The notes beneath the pieces were generated by a model. That model worked only from the letters and a program-made list of their open reading frames with translations. It was not told where the DNA came from and ran no database searches. From Congeria kusceri (Eukaryota > Mollusca > Bivalvia > Myida > Dreissenidae), in the NCBI GenBank assembly GCA_027627225.1, contig CM051036.1, positions 37,836,426-37,900,425 of the forward strand: DNA of 64,000 bases, read 5' to 3'. Shown here piece by piece: positions 1-12,295 of the stretch; position 1 is the stretch's first letter, and each line of letters starts with the position of its first letter. Both the position numbers and the translations under genes were made by a program.

Positions 1-809
1 AGCAAGCGGCAACCCCTCTATGTTTGACCGTCTTCAAATAAATGACACAAAATTAATACTGTTGCATTATTCCATGCCATATATAAAGTTTCATTAATCC
101 ATGCCATAAATAATGTTTCATTAATCTACACCATATATAAACAAGCTTAGTATCCACTGTGAAGTAATAAATCAGAACATTCATAACAATTTGACAATAC
201 AAATTATTAAAAATCCTTAATGTTACATTAATCCGTTATAATCCACTTCACATACTATGAGGACAAGGGTTTATATAGCCTATCAAATCACGTTTTTCAC
301 AAAACATGTGTATGGTCGCTAGTTCAGTTATTAAACAGCATTTTCAAAAATATTCAATAAGGAATACCCGGTATGCAAACAAATCATTATCGATAAACCG
401 TATAGTATTTCAAATTGCGAGAACATATTTCCCGCGATTTATTTTAAGTAAATATATGTCAATATTATTATAGTATTTTTTTTAAACACCATTAATTAAA
501 TACACACATATTTTTATCAGTAAGACACGACACACCAAGCATAATTTTAACCGTTTATCAACGTGTGAATATGTATGTATTCGTGAAAACTTTATCGTTT
601 ACATTCTTCAGTGGCAATTAGGAAAAACACAACGAATGAAAATCTATAAGGTAATACGACATTAATGAGCGTATTATTACATTGGTCGAATAAAAGCCTG
701 TTTACTAACTACACAACGTTTTCAGTTTAGCGTTTAACTTTTGACTGGTTATATCGGCCATTACTTGACTCACCGATTTATACAAAAAATGGCGATGTAC
801 ACTTCGTAA
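1..809. other. AT-rich non-coding sequence
   Basis: No coding frame, RNA gene or clear repeat structure is seen. The sequence is AT-rich with many short direct words such as CCATATATAAA near 76-140. Confidence 0.6.
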
Positions 810-888
810 TGCACCTATCAATAGGGGGAGAACGGTGGGAATATAAGGGACTTTAGACTGAAAGCTATTCCCAACAGGCGGGAATCAC
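810..888 (+). mobile_element. Harbinger-like MITE, 5' fragment
   Basis: Begins TGCACCTATCAATA after TAA, the same terminus as the complete copies at 16,531 and 32,047. Continues with GGGACTTTAGACTGAAA-type internal sequence, then breaks at about 888 into another repeat. Confidence 0.6.
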
Positions 889-952
889 CCCATGTACTCG
901 AGTAAAGCTACAGCGGTTAAATAAGGTCCACAGCGGTCCAGACATTATGGGA

Positions 953-2395
953 AACAAGAAATGTCTTTAAAAAAGACAATCGGCGTTGAAATTAATATTG
1001 AGATGTCATTTAAAAATTACCTAAATAGACGGCCAAGATGATCGGTTACGTGACTTCTCAGACCCCGGATTTTTTTGTCCCCACCAATATTAGGAGACTT
1101 ATTGGACCTGAGATTTTTCGGACATTAAATAAAAGTATCATTAATATTTATGCCGTGAATAAACCAATCATACAGCTCCATGTTTCCACCAGTGATATAT
1201 GAATAACCAAAATAATTTAGGTTAACATAATTGTTATATGAATTTGTCAAGCCAATTTAACAAATTAACAATGTAAGAAAATAATTTCGTGAATAAATTA
1301 AAATTAGTATGTATCAGACGAGTTTATATAGTTATTTATAGTACCGGTAATATACCATTCATGTTAGTTATCTAATATAATAACGATTTGAAGTCAAATA
1401 AGCATTTACACTGTGTATCCCAATAAAAAGCAATATTCGGGGAACATTCAGCGGTGTTTGAAATGTTAAGACTTTATTATTGATAACGCAAACATAAAAA
1501 TGCATCATACTATGACGGTTTTAAATTAGATCAGTAGAAATATGATATCTCAAGGGTTCCTGTGTATAATTAGAATTGCAAATTGTGTATTCATGCTACG
1601 CGAATAACATTTCGACGTATTCCGAATCTTCTTTCATAACATTTTATCTATAGAAAATGTAGCATCTTTTTACAAATTAAATAACATCTACTAGAGAAGT
1701 TGATAGAAAGACGCAATTATAAATAATCCTTAATAAATCGTAACCACAATTTTAATTTAAATTAACAGTAAGTTTATAAATATAAATTACCCATTTATTG
1801 AAATTTTTAGGTTTATGATTCTCTGAACGCTATTATTGATGCATGTACAAGTATATTAACACAGCTATAGAACGGTTGCCAGCTACGCGCGCTATTTTTA
1901 GAATGACACTACTGTTTCTGGAATGTGTTGAACTCGCTAGATCCAATGGGCTACATGGAACGGCAACTCTGCGAATGAGATTTATGAATGGGAACATTGC
2001 ACAATTGCTATTTATAGAGCGTACCGCTTATATAAATGTAGGCTAAACAAAATAATTATTTCGTTACGTGAATGAATATAGCATTCTGTTTATGGCATAC
2101 AATGAGAAAATATATTCATAATTAGCCTCAGTTCTAGAGTATATGTCGAGAGTATATGTCGAGGATATGTTTATAACTTCATTTTAACCGCTTATGTAAA
2201 CAATTATGTAAATTTCAATCCCCAAAAGTATGCAACAGTTATTGGTATACGTTAAACCATTGTTTGAAGTTTGCATTCCCTAAAATTAGAAAATTTGCCC
2301 AATTCTATTGGCATTCAATTTTCCCGCTGAATAATTATCGCAAGAAATCTAGGTCAAAAGTGATCTTAGACAGCTACGCCGAAAAAGACAACAAT
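953..2395 (+). mobile_element. Non-autonomous repeat element A, copy 1
   Basis: About 1.44 kb closely related throughout to 44,167-45,533. Shared landmarks: AAGAAATGTCTTT at the left, GATGATC-GTTACGTG, a run with CAGACCCC-GGATTTTT, and GACAGCTA-GCCGAAAAA at the right. No coding frame over 70 codons resembles a transposase. Its ends coincide with a gap in the related repeat at 7,730-7,790, as expected of an insertion. Confidence 0.65.
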
Positions 2396-2490
2396 CTAAT
2401 ATATTAGATAGTTAAACATATATAAAGAGCCGAAAGATACCAAACTTTGAACCAGTTTTATAGCGAGAACATGTGACCTCACTTTGCCCG
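2396..2490 (+). repeat. Repeat R1 fragment
   Basis: Reverse complement of about 7,655-7,740: both carry CATATATAAAG-GCCGAAAGATACC followed by AGCGAGAACATGTGACCTCA. Continues the R1 sequence that element A interrupts. Confidence 0.7.
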
Positions 2491-2544
2491 TTGTGTCTAC
2501 ACCAGCCTTACAGACCTGTGTACTCACGCTGTAAGCATTAGGTC

Positions 2545-3005
2545 TAATTACCCCAAAACGGAAGTCACATCCTCAGGGCTGTCAATTAGATAATAAGCAC
2601 ATGTGGTTGAGTGCAGGATGCATATAATTTGTAAAATACAGTTTAAATGATATGTTTTGGTATCATTTTAAAGGTATATATGTAAGCAATAAGAAAAAAA
2701 GGCTGTTTTGTGCACTACTTTTTGCTAGTGGTTCCCAGCTTCATAACTTTTGTCCCATGTATTAATGCGCAAATTGGCAGCCGCCATGCCCGTCAAAACC
2801 GGTGTGTTTTTTCTAAGGTAAATATTTTGAGTTACAACGCATAGAATTTTTTGACATGCTGTTTTTTCAAAAGGTTATGTCCTCATCTTTCCAACAATGT
2901 ATGGTGATATATTGGAAAGTAGCTTGGTCATGGTGAAAAGTGAGATCAAATTTTGAATATTGTATATGTAACAAAGAAGGAATTTATTTGCGCATGCGTA
3001 ACCAT
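2545..3005 (+). repeat. Repeat R2, copy 1 (inverted relative to 11.3-11.9 kb)
   Basis: Reverse complement of 11,287-11,895 at high identity. Landmarks include GGAAGTCACATCCT, a GATATGTTTTGGTATCATTT stretch, GTGGTTCCCAGCTTCATAA and GGAATTTATTTGCGCATGCG. No coding frame. Confidence 0.8.
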
Positions 3006-4385
3006 TATGGATATGCGCTACTTTCCAGCGTAGCTCGCTATGGTTGATTTAATATCGCATTGAGGTTGGATACCAGTAAATCAAATGTGTTTCCCTCCGT
3101 GTTACATTCGAAATATTGCCTTTTACTAGAGTTCCTATTTTCTTCAATTATGAAAAGCATTTACCATGTCAGACATGCCTTTTGTGGTTATTTCTAATAT
3201 CCTCTGTGTGTTTAAAACATTTTGGTGCATTTCTTTGGATGCTAACTTGAAATATGAGCTATTGGGGTGTGTTTACTGCGGCATGGGGCTTTTGTCGAAA
3301 TATACTGCCGAAACCCTAGTTTTTACCGGTGTCTGCATTCAGGTGCGACGCATTTTTTTAGAAGTAACATGTCATATATTTTTATTGCAACTTTTGGAAA
3401 AGAAAAGATTCATATTTAAACTGACAGCAAGCTTGCACAAACTGAAATCTGAAAGTTCGCCGTTTTATAATGGGACCCTATAGGAGTTTGATTTACTAGC
3501 ATCTAACCTTAAATTTTCACACAAAACGAAAGTCAAGGTAGCTTTTTATAATAAACATGCTAAACAGCGTTAACACGAACTACTGGTATTTTATTTAACA
3601 GAAATATATTCTACTATCAGTATTAACTTAATATTAGCCTGATTAATAGTATCAATGAAGTCTAATTCATGAAACAACTTTCATACGCGGGATTCTTCCT
3701 GGTACAGTGCAGGGCCCACTCTGAGGCATCGACGCACTTTATGCGTAAGCACATTTCGCCGTTTGGGGCGAAATAATGCGGTTAAGTACAGCGGTTTGGC
3801 ATGTGACGTCATCCTCTGTGTATAGAATGCGCTTTGCCGTTTTTAGATGTTCACAGAACAACTAAAGATACCGCAATTCCAAAATTGAACAGTCTAAGAA
3901 CTATGATCCTAACAGATTTAGGCCAGTAAGAAGTGCCGTTTTGAATATAGTTTAATTGGCCAAATGGCAATCATTACGATAATGAATTTAATTAGAACAT
4001 GACGTGTTGGGAAAACTTAAGTCAACAACTTTCATTGTAGGATCAAATATGACTGTACTCGCGGAAGAACAATAAAATAGTACGTTATGCAACGTCCTAA
4101 TACATTCATGAATGAGAGCCTTGGGTCAAAATCTAACCCTTACCTATTCATCTCGTTATCGCCGACTCATGTAAAGATTATTTGTTGAGTAGTGAATTTG
4201 TTTAGTTATAACTCAATTTATTATTTACGTGGCCAGCATTATAACGATCAAGAACAGTTTAGCGATTATTACGCAGTAGCGGTTGATTTTTACCCAGCAT
4301 TCCGGATATAGTCGATGTATTACGATTGAGGTCGGATACTCAAATCATATCAGAAGCTACAATAGGCAGAATTTAACGTGGCAAT
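3006..4385. other. Non-coding, nothing recognised
   Basis: A 105-codon forward frame at 3,166-3,483 has no recognisable domain or splice context. A short GC-rich patch near 3,740-3,840 has CAGCGGTT words like those of repeat R1, which may be a decayed fragment. Confidence 0.5.
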
Positions 4386-4388
4386 GCG

Positions 4389-4464
4389 TGGCGTCAATAA
4401 CCTAGTGGATAGCATGTCGAATTCGCATTTTGAAGGACCCGGGTTCGATTCCCGGCAGGGGTTG
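4389..4464 (+). mobile_element. tRNA-derived SINE head or tRNA pseudogene
   Basis: Box A-like CCTAGTGGATAGC is followed 36 bases later by box B-like GGGTTCGATTCCC inside a good T-arm (GACCCGGG/CCCGGC). The acceptor and anticodon arms do not fold well, so it is read as a SINE piece rather than a working tRNA. Confidence 0.55.
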
Positions 4465-5460
4465 AGAATTTTTTCATATATTTTTTGGACAGTTTTGCTA
4501 CTCCAGATGCTTACTTAATTGAAAGGGAATACATGTTTAGACATTTCCAAAAGAAACCAACAATATTTTGATAGTAACTCCCTTCAAAGAACTTAAAACA
4601 CTTGCTAATACGGTTGAAAAGCTTGTAGCACAGTCTTTGCATTCATATACTGTTTAATATTTTTTAATCTTCATCATCTTGTTTGTTTTTAAGGTTAATA
4701 TTGAGTTTTGTTCAACTCCACAGCTTTTGATCTTCGACAGCGTAATCATATGTCTTCCTCAGAGAGTGTCCGGTTATGAAACTCATAATTGTCGTTTTTC
4801 ACTATAATTATACATGTATATTCAGATTATGTGTGTTAGTAATGAATATTTAATGTCGGAATGTCAAATAGGAATGTAATTAAATTAATATATGTTTGTA
4901 GCCCAAAGAAATAGCATGCGATTGAAAATCGGACAAATAATTTGTCTCATTAGGTTTCTTGCCCGACTTTGGAGTTTTCATTTTGAATTGATTTTTTGTA
5001 AAGGCTTTAAATATAGTGTACTCGTTCAGAGTTTTAAGCTGCTGAAAGTGACTTTATCTAGTTTTTACACCGGATTACGTTTTAATCAGATTTACAATGG
5101 ACCTAAATTCATCAGCTACACATATTGAATTAAAACAATTCAAAACGGCATAATTGAGAAAAAACAACAAATAATTACACAATGACGATATATTTATTTC
5201 AAAAATTGATTGACATGTTTACGAGGCAATATTGTATTTAAACTTTCCATTTTGAATAGTATATATCGCTTAGCAATGATCAAGTCATATTTATAATATT
5301 TAACAATGTAATAGTAAATACGTAAATGAATGTTTTCGTTTAAAAATTTACAAGCACTGTATTTAAGATGACGTATATCATCCCTATCTAATTGCCCAGA
5401 CTGTCTATGGTGTGCCCAGTGTTACGCAATAGCGAACAACTGCAGTGCCTTCAGCGCTTT
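4465..5460. other. AT-rich non-coding sequence
   Basis: No gene or repeat family recognised. Open frames here are short and lack any family resemblance. Confidence 0.5.
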
Positions 5461-5462
5461 GA

Positions 5463-5770
5463 TTTTTGGTTAGCTATCACCATGTCTGACGAAGTGTCTG
5501 TATCGAGATTATGAGAAATATTTATTAATCGTCCAAATTCTTATTGTCTGAGGACATTTCTGATGTTCCGTTCGCGAAAGAAGGCCATTTTAGTATGGAT
5601 TATTCATTACACTACCAAATTCTGCTTTGTTTGTCTACAATTAATGATTTATGAACATTATATCGTATACTTTATGAAGTTGGGGTATGATACAATTAAT
5701 AAGGTCTACAGCGGTCAGGCACATATGATGGTAAGGTTAACAGCAAGGGAAGGTAAGGTAAACAGCGGTT
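5463..5770 (+). repeat. Repeat R1, copy (inverted relative to 7.4-7.65 kb)
   Basis: Shares in reverse complement with 7,395-7,650 the words GCTATCACCATGT, AATATTTATTAATCGTCC and AATTAATAAGGTCTACAGCGG. With the 2.4-kb and 7.65-7.8-kb pieces it shows an R1 unit at least 600 bases long. Confidence 0.7.
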
Positions 5771-5949
5771 TATTTTTCCTGTATTTAGTGAATTTAAAGC
5801 AATTCCAAATTTCTATTCATGTCCTGTATTGTAAGTATTTGGAAGTCAAAATGATCGTAGTAGTTCTCGTATCCTTTATATAAATTAATGAAAGTTCTGT
5901 AATTCCTAGCGTTTTAAGTTGCGGAAGTTTATTTGAGGAACATACTCAT

Positions 5950-6115
5950 ATAAGCAGTAGCTTACACAGGTAGTATAGAGTAGTCAGTATGCGCTTGGTA
6001 CTGGTAAACCGCTTAGATCGGCTAAGCTTGCCCAGGAAAAGTGAGAGTAGGTTAACTGACCGCCGTCATATGACTGAAATACTGTTGTTCCAAACAAACA
6101 AAACAAACAAATCAT
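5950..6115 (+). mobile_element. SINE, 5'-truncated, with AAAC-rich tail
   Basis: Matches the reverse complement of 28,250-28,400: CTGGTAAACCGC-TAGAT-GGCTAAGC, then GCCCAGGAAAAGTGAGAGTA, then GACTGAAATACTGTTG. Ends in an ACAAACAAAACAAACAAA tail, the expected 3' end of a SINE. Confidence 0.75.
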
Positions 6116-7390
6116 ACCGCAGACAAGATTCCAAAGAAACTGTACTAAAATATACATATGCATGTATGGGTCGACAATATTTGATATAATTATTATGTTT
6201 ATTTTAATGCAGCAGTAGTCAATGAAAGCTTATTAAATAACGTGGAGTAATTAGCGAATAATTGCGGTGTGTGTGTTTCAGCCTATCAAGAAAATGTCGC
6301 TGTATTACAGATATGTAATGTTGATGTTGACACTTTGTATCTACACTCAGCAATAAACAGAGATGTTCTTTTCTTAAATTAAAACCTCACACTGAATGTC
6401 ATGATACCCATATTATACAAAAAACTTGATTGTTAACGATACATTTACTGGAAAAGACTAAACAAATATACAGATTTGGCAACTCGCCCAATTAAAACAG
6501 TATCATATTGTGCAGCTTATTTCGGGACAACAAATACTTAAACTCACCTTGTATACCGGTACACACATATTGACAACTAATATATACTAATGTTCCGTGG
6601 TGTAACAATCTAAGCGTACTAATCAGTTTAAATGTTCATTTTTGGATGTTTCGTACAGCATCATTCATGTTTTTTATCCGTCAAAGTGCGTTTTTTACCA
6701 TGAAAATATCGCCAATAGCCAATTTTATCCTGAAAAGTTCGCCCTGATCCTACACCGTGGCTTTGCTCTGTTCGTAAAAGATATATAGTTTGGGTTTGTA
6801 CACCAATAAATGGTCCGACTGTATTTTGCGAAGTTCTAGTATAATTTTTTAGTACTTTAGTAGTTAGAGTAAGTGGTTGCTTGTAATACATTAATACACG
6901 CAGTTGCTAGAATACAATTATTGGCTTCTTCATTTAATTTAATGGAAATTTGACTGTTGTAATCTCCTGGGCTGAACTGGTTGAAATTTTATATATATTA
7001 TTGGAGAACTTAATTCCTAATATTCTCTAATGTTTTGTCCATAAATATGACTATGGATCCGTGTTCGTGTTTGGGAGTTACCGTGACTGTGAATCTTGTC
7101 GTGTTGCGGGGGAATCTGTGTCGGACACATTTCTATTTTTCTACATTAACACACTTCTATACATGTATGTATGTTTATCAATGCAGTTAGCAGTGGTAAC
7201 ACTTGTATATTTCCATGTCTGGTAAACCTGAAGAATAAATAAACATGTTTTCAACATCTTCAAATCTTTAAAATCAACAACAGGATTCCCTGCAATTAAC
7301 AATTTGATCCTAAAGACACTTATCAACTCCACCAATTTAACCGCAATCGTAATTATCAACTGTTTTTCATTTTTGCATTCGTACTTATCA
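6116..7390. other. Non-coding, nothing recognised
   Basis: No coding potential with domain resemblance on either strand and no clear internal repeat. Confidence 0.5.
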
Positions 7391-7394
7391 ATGG

Positions 7395-7824
7395 CCGCTG
7401 TAGACCTTATTAATTTTACCATACCCCACCTTCAGAAAGTATCCGATATAGAGTTCATACATCATTAATTGTAAACAAACAAAGCTGAATTGGGAAGTGT
7501 AATGATCAATTCATACTTAAATGGCCTCTTTTCGCGAACAGAACATCAGAAATATTCCAAGACCATAATAATAAGGACGATTAATAAATATTTTTCATAA
7601 TCCCGATACAAAAATCCACATAACTTTGTCAAACATGGTGATAGCTTTCCAAACAAAACGGCAAAGTGAGGTCACATGTTCTCGCTATAAAATTGGTTCA
7701 AAGTTTGGTATCTTTCGGCACTTTATATATGTTTAAATATCAAATATATAAGCTTGGTGTCTTTTCTTCCCATAATATGTGAACCGCTGTTTGCCTTATC
7801 AAACCGCTGTAGATTTACTCGAGT
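7395..7824 (-). repeat. Repeat R1, longest copy, minus orientation
   Basis: Pairs with 5,463-5,720 (7,395-7,650 part), with 2,396-2,490 (7,655-7,740 part) and with about 889-952 (7,760-7,824 part: ACTCGAGTA, CAGCGGTT, ATTATGGG). It lacks element A at the position where copy 1 has it. Confidence 0.7.
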
Positions 7825-8070
7825 ACTGGGGGTGGGAATTTGAAACGCCGAACGATTCCGGGTCCCGGTAAATATACTTTTTTCGGATTTTAGATCCCGG
7901 TAATATTGGCACCCGGGCCATTTTATACACCAATTAAGCATCTCCATTGAGGGGATTTAGACAAAATGCTTGGCTCTAGGGTGGGGAATAAGATCCTTAA
8001 AAATACAATTAGTCAAATTCCCCTGTGATTGCCCTCCCCCCCCCCCCGGGGGGAAATATTGATAGGTGCA
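7825..8070 (-). mobile_element. Harbinger-like MITE, truncated
   Basis: Right end GATAGGTGCA is the inverted terminus of the family. Internal text with GGATTTTAGATCCCGGTA and CTAGGGTGGGGAATAAGATC matches the complete copy at 16,531. It joins R1 at the same point as the fragment at 810-888. Confidence 0.65.
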
Positions 8071-8686
8071 TCATGTAACGTTCTAAGTCAGTGATTTTTT
8101 TTTCATTTTTAGTGATTTCATTTATTCGCGGGGTTTGCAACAACAGACAGGTCATAGTACATTGGAAATGTGCGTTACTGCAGTAGTCACAACGGAAAAA
8201 CACTTTGTTATAATTTTATCGTGTTAACAGATAATTATGATGTACTTCTAAACGGAAACGAGAACACACTAATTTCGCTTTATCCGTTCGGAAAAAAGTG
8301 CATTCGTTAAAAATAAAATTTTAAAAATTTAGTTAAAAATAAAGTTATTCAATAATGCTGACTAAATGTTAGAGCAATAATTACATTTATTCTGAGTAGA
8401 CATCATCCGCCTAAAATGAAAAGGCGCTCTTGAAGTATGTCAGGGATATTTCTGTGGACTGTCAATGCAATGCAGTTCGACGCAAACATGAATGATTATT
8501 GATCTAAATTACATAAATTGTAGAAATCTATAGAAACATTTAAGCTGTAGATGCTAATAGACAACTAATACACGTCGTTTTATTATTTATATAGGTAGAG
8601 CATTAACATGCGATCAGATAAGGTTCAATATCAGGCCCGGACGCAGACCAGGCATGGTCGGGGAGCTGGACTAAGATGATGTAGAA

Positions 8687-8818
8687 TTGGTAGTGACAGT
8701 AAGTTCAGCAGCAGTTGCCACAGCAGCAGCAGTTGTTGTGGTGGCGGTGGTAGCAACAGCACCAGTAGTAGCAATAACAGCAGCAGCAGCAGCGGCAGTA
8801 GTTGTAGTAGTAGTAGTA

Positions 8819-8894
<76 letters not shown>

Positions 8895-8935
8895 CAGCAG
8901 CAGGTGCAGTAGTAGAATCTGCAGCCGCTAGTTGA
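8687..8935 (+). repeat. Trinucleotide (GTA/GCA) microsatellite
   Basis: Imperfect GCA- and GTA-rich stretch, with pure AGT runs from about 8,800 to 8,890. The valine/alanine frame across it is only low-complexity translation. Confidence 0.95.
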
Positions 8936-9391
8936 GGTGTAGTAGGATATGTAGTTTTTTAAATATCAATCACAGATTATAAAAAATCACACAATTATGG
9001 ATCTTCAAAGATATTGTAATTTAAAAAAAGCAGAAAACAAGCAACAAGATTGTTTTGGCTACCAGTTTATAATATATTGGGAATGGTAATTTGTGATGGC
9101 TTTAACTAGTTTTGTTAGTTTTTTTTTCATTTTATGTTACTGTTAGGACTGTTTCAACTGTCGTACATAAACTTCGACAAAGTACATATTTTTGGACCAA
9201 ACTGAACGCAACTTATAAATCTGTGATTTATTATACCCTATAACAAAATTGGGTATATACCATATAGCAGGGACCATATGTAGCCATATCTTTGCAAATT
9301 TTAAATTACGAGCTTTTCACCCTAAATTGGCTTTCACGCGGATTTTTTCCGTATCTACGGGGGTATTAGAGTTATATAACATTTATAATAG

Positions 9392-9520
9392 TAAGTAAGT
9401 AAGTTTTAAGTTGTTTATTATAGAGACATATGTACAAGTAACGAAATATAAGCATCAAAACATGATATATACACACGGCCCAACGGGCCTATAAGTCACC
9501 TCGCTATCAATACAAAATTA
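9392..9520 (-). mobile_element. Possible LINE 3' end
   Basis: Read on the minus strand it shows GGCCCGTTGGGCCGTG, later AATAAACAACTT and then ACTTACTTACTTAC, a layout like the 3' UTR and short tandem tail of a non-LTR retrotransposon. No reverse transcriptase remains. Tentative. Confidence 0.4.
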
Positions 9521-9993
9521 AATTCGTATAATAATATTAAAAATTATGAAATGAGTACATTGTATATAACAGTGCATTAAATGTATATACATCAATCGAA
9601 ATAGTTAACAATCATGATGGACGTGTTTGCTATTATGAGATCGTGAATATAAATATATATTTAAAAATATATTACGTATTGAAATGTTAAGTTGATGCTT
9701 TATGAAGACAAAATGTTTCGTCTTTTGGTAATGCTTTTAGACTGTATTTTGCTAATTGTCTCGCGTAATTGCTGCAAAAATATCATTTGTTAGCACATCC
9801 TCAAACAGGTGCTTCGTATTTAATTGCATAACGAACAGTTAATATTTATCATTATTTTATCGTTACATCTCTGTATATTTGTTTTTCTTGAAATCTTTGG
9901 GATTCATACCCATCATAAGCCTTAAAAGACAGTAAGAATAACTACTCGTTATGAGGTATGTGCCACACCTCTCCCTAAACCAGTTAGTTTGAA

Positions 9994-10341
9994 TAAGGCG
10001 TACAAAATATTATGTTTGTTTCAGGTTACATGCCAAAAAAATTTGGGTAGGTAGGGAGGTAGGCAGGTATTTTTTTTTTACATTTTGATTTTGTAAATGG
10101 TCAACTTTAAGATTCTAAAACTATACGAATATTCAAAACATATCAGTAATATCTTTAAACATTTGTTTAAAGTGGCTGCTATAAAAGAAACACTTATTTA
10201 TAAAAAAAACATTTAATTATTGGGAAAAAAAGTAAATAAAACAAAAAACATCTGACAAGCTCAATAAAATGTTCTAGGGTCGGGGTATTTTTTTACGGTA
10301 GGTCGGGTAACCTGAAACAAACATAATTATTTTACGCCTAA
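9994..10341 (+). mobile_element. MITE family M3, copy 1
   Basis: Ends TAAGGCGTA and TTTACGCCTA are inverted; next to them lie GTTTGTTTCAGGTTAC and its inverse GTAACCTGAAACAAAC. Related copies at 37,109 and 48,167. Confidence 0.75.
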
Positions 10342-10690
10342 GTAAATCTCTTAATTAAAATTATGGTGCTTCAGACCGTGGTTAATTAACGACGTCGAGC
10401 CCGTGACAAATATTCTACAAATGAATATGTTTCCAGCCACTCGAACACCATGATTGGCCTGGTTTATGCTCGGCAGGTTACCAACCAGCTCCCAGATTAA
10501 ATGTCCAGATAAAGTGATAGATAAGGCAATATGCGGTACACAAAGTGACACGCCAGCCGTTTACTGCACGTGTAAGATCAAAGCCCAACCCCGACTGTCA
10601 TAAAAATAAGGCAATATACGGTATACTTATTGACACGTTAGCCTTTACAACTTGTGTAAGATCAAAGCCCATCCCGAAAATGATACCGCC

Positions 10691-10716
10691 TAGCTCAGCT
10701 GGGGGGGGGGGGGGGG
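10691..10716. repeat. Poly-G tract
   Basis: About 17 G in a row followed by CTGGAG; a homopolymer that may carry a length error in the assembly. Confidence 0.9.
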
Positions 10717-11286
10717 ACTGGAGCCCAAAAGCCCGGGCCTGAAGCCGTGCCTGAATATTGTATTAGTTTGCTCTTTTAAGCAAACCAACGAATTTCGGAC
10801 TGAAAGTACAATTAACCGCCAAACATTTTGGACTGATCGAGTGTCTATTTACCCTTATATATTCTGGTATGTGTGTACATTTGCTGTCCACACCAATACG
10901 TAGCTGCAGCACTCCATTTTTTAAACTATTCTTGCTCTAGTACAGATCTTGCTATGTTTTGCAGGCGCTGCGCCAGCGCACCTTTTCAATGCACAGCACC
11001 AAATGGTTTTGATCAAAGGTAATAACGTCACCTCCTCACCAGCTAGATTGTTTTAGGATGTTTAATATTTATTCATTGCTTTGGAAAGTGCGTGATAAGT
11101 ATTGTCACATGGTAACAGTTAATTTGTGAAAATCAAGTATGTTTACTATATAATGCATTAGATCTAGCTGATTGGCACTAGATCTAGCTGATTGGAAAAT
11201 TCACTAAACATGCGGTGGCCTATGCCGTGTTTGGTAAGTATGGGAATTTCCCAGTTCTATAAATATACCAGATTGTGTACAGGTTA

Positions 11287-11895
11287 CCCATGCGCAAATA
11301 AATTCCTTCTTTGTTACATATAAAATATTCAAGATTTGATCTCACTTTTCACCATGACCAAGCTACTTTCCAATATATCACCATACATTGTTGGAAAGAT
11401 GAGGACATAACCTTTTGACAAAACAGCATGTCAAAACATTCTGCCAAGTGGTGAAAAGTGTGCAGCCAGTCCGGGACTCGAACCCGGGACCTCTCGCTAT
11501 CAGGGCGAGTGCACTACCGAGTGAGCTAACCGGGCCGCTTACACACCAATCACCAATCACGCTTTAGTTCGGTACCCTGTGACATGTTGTAACTCAAAAT
11601 ATTTACCTTAGAAAAAACACACCGGTTTTGAAGGGCATGGAGGCTGCCATTTTGCGCATGAATACATGGGGCATAAGTTATGAAGCTGGGAACCACTAGA
11701 CACAAAAGTAGTGCACAAAACACCCTTTTTTCTTATTGCTTACATATATACCTTTAAAATGATACCAAAACATATCATTTAAACTGTATTTTACAAATTA
11801 TATGCATCCTGCACTCAGCCACATGTGCTTATTATCTAACTGACATGTAACCTTGAGGATGTGACTTCCGTTTTGGGGTAATTAGACCCTACATT
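11287..11895 (-). repeat. Repeat R2, copy 2, split by a tRNA-like insertion
   Basis: Reverse complement of 2,545-3,005, interrupted at about 11,441-11,588 by the tRNA-like segment. Continuity resumes at TTGTAACTCAAAATATTTACC. Confidence 0.8.
11462..11537 (-). mobile_element. tRNA-like insertion (SINE head or tRNA pseudogene)
   Basis: On the minus strand: GGTTAGCTCACTCGGTAGTGC (D-arm, box A), an anticodon arm CTCGC/GCGAG with a 7-base CCTGATA loop, and CCGGGTTCGAGTCCCGG (T-arm, box B). The base before the anticodon is C rather than the universal U, and the acceptor stem has mismatches, so a working tRNA is doubtful. Confidence 0.6.
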
Positions 11896-12295
11896 ACCAT
11901 CTTTGGACACCCACAACAACAACAACAAGTCTTAAAAGTGGGTTTTGTTTAGTAAGCAAGTGCACCATATTTTGCACAAATTTGAATATATTGTTTTACG
12001 CATTATTCGAGCTACTAAGAATTTTTCGCAGAATCAGTCGGTTGCACTGAAGCAATTTGAAACTGACTATATAGTACATGTATCCGGATAGCATTTGTTA
12101 TCGGACGAATGGCATTTTATGTGCATGCTTGTTATTTAGTAAGAAATAAGAACCTGTCGCGAAGAAAATAGGTTGTCTTTATGTATCATTATGTAAAAGA
12201 TCAATGCCAATATAGTTGTTACATTTAGTTATCATATATGATGGTCCCAGTTTTTATGGTACTAAGCTACATAATAAGCAAACACATAACCTTAT

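Noticed and set aside
8687..8935. Valine/alanine-rich 82-codon frame
   Set aside because: Pure trinucleotide microsatellite translation.
11462..11537. Functional tRNA on the minus strand
   Set aside because: T-arm and boxes are good, but the base preceding the anticodon is not U and the acceptor stem mismatches; it is also an insertion within a repeat.
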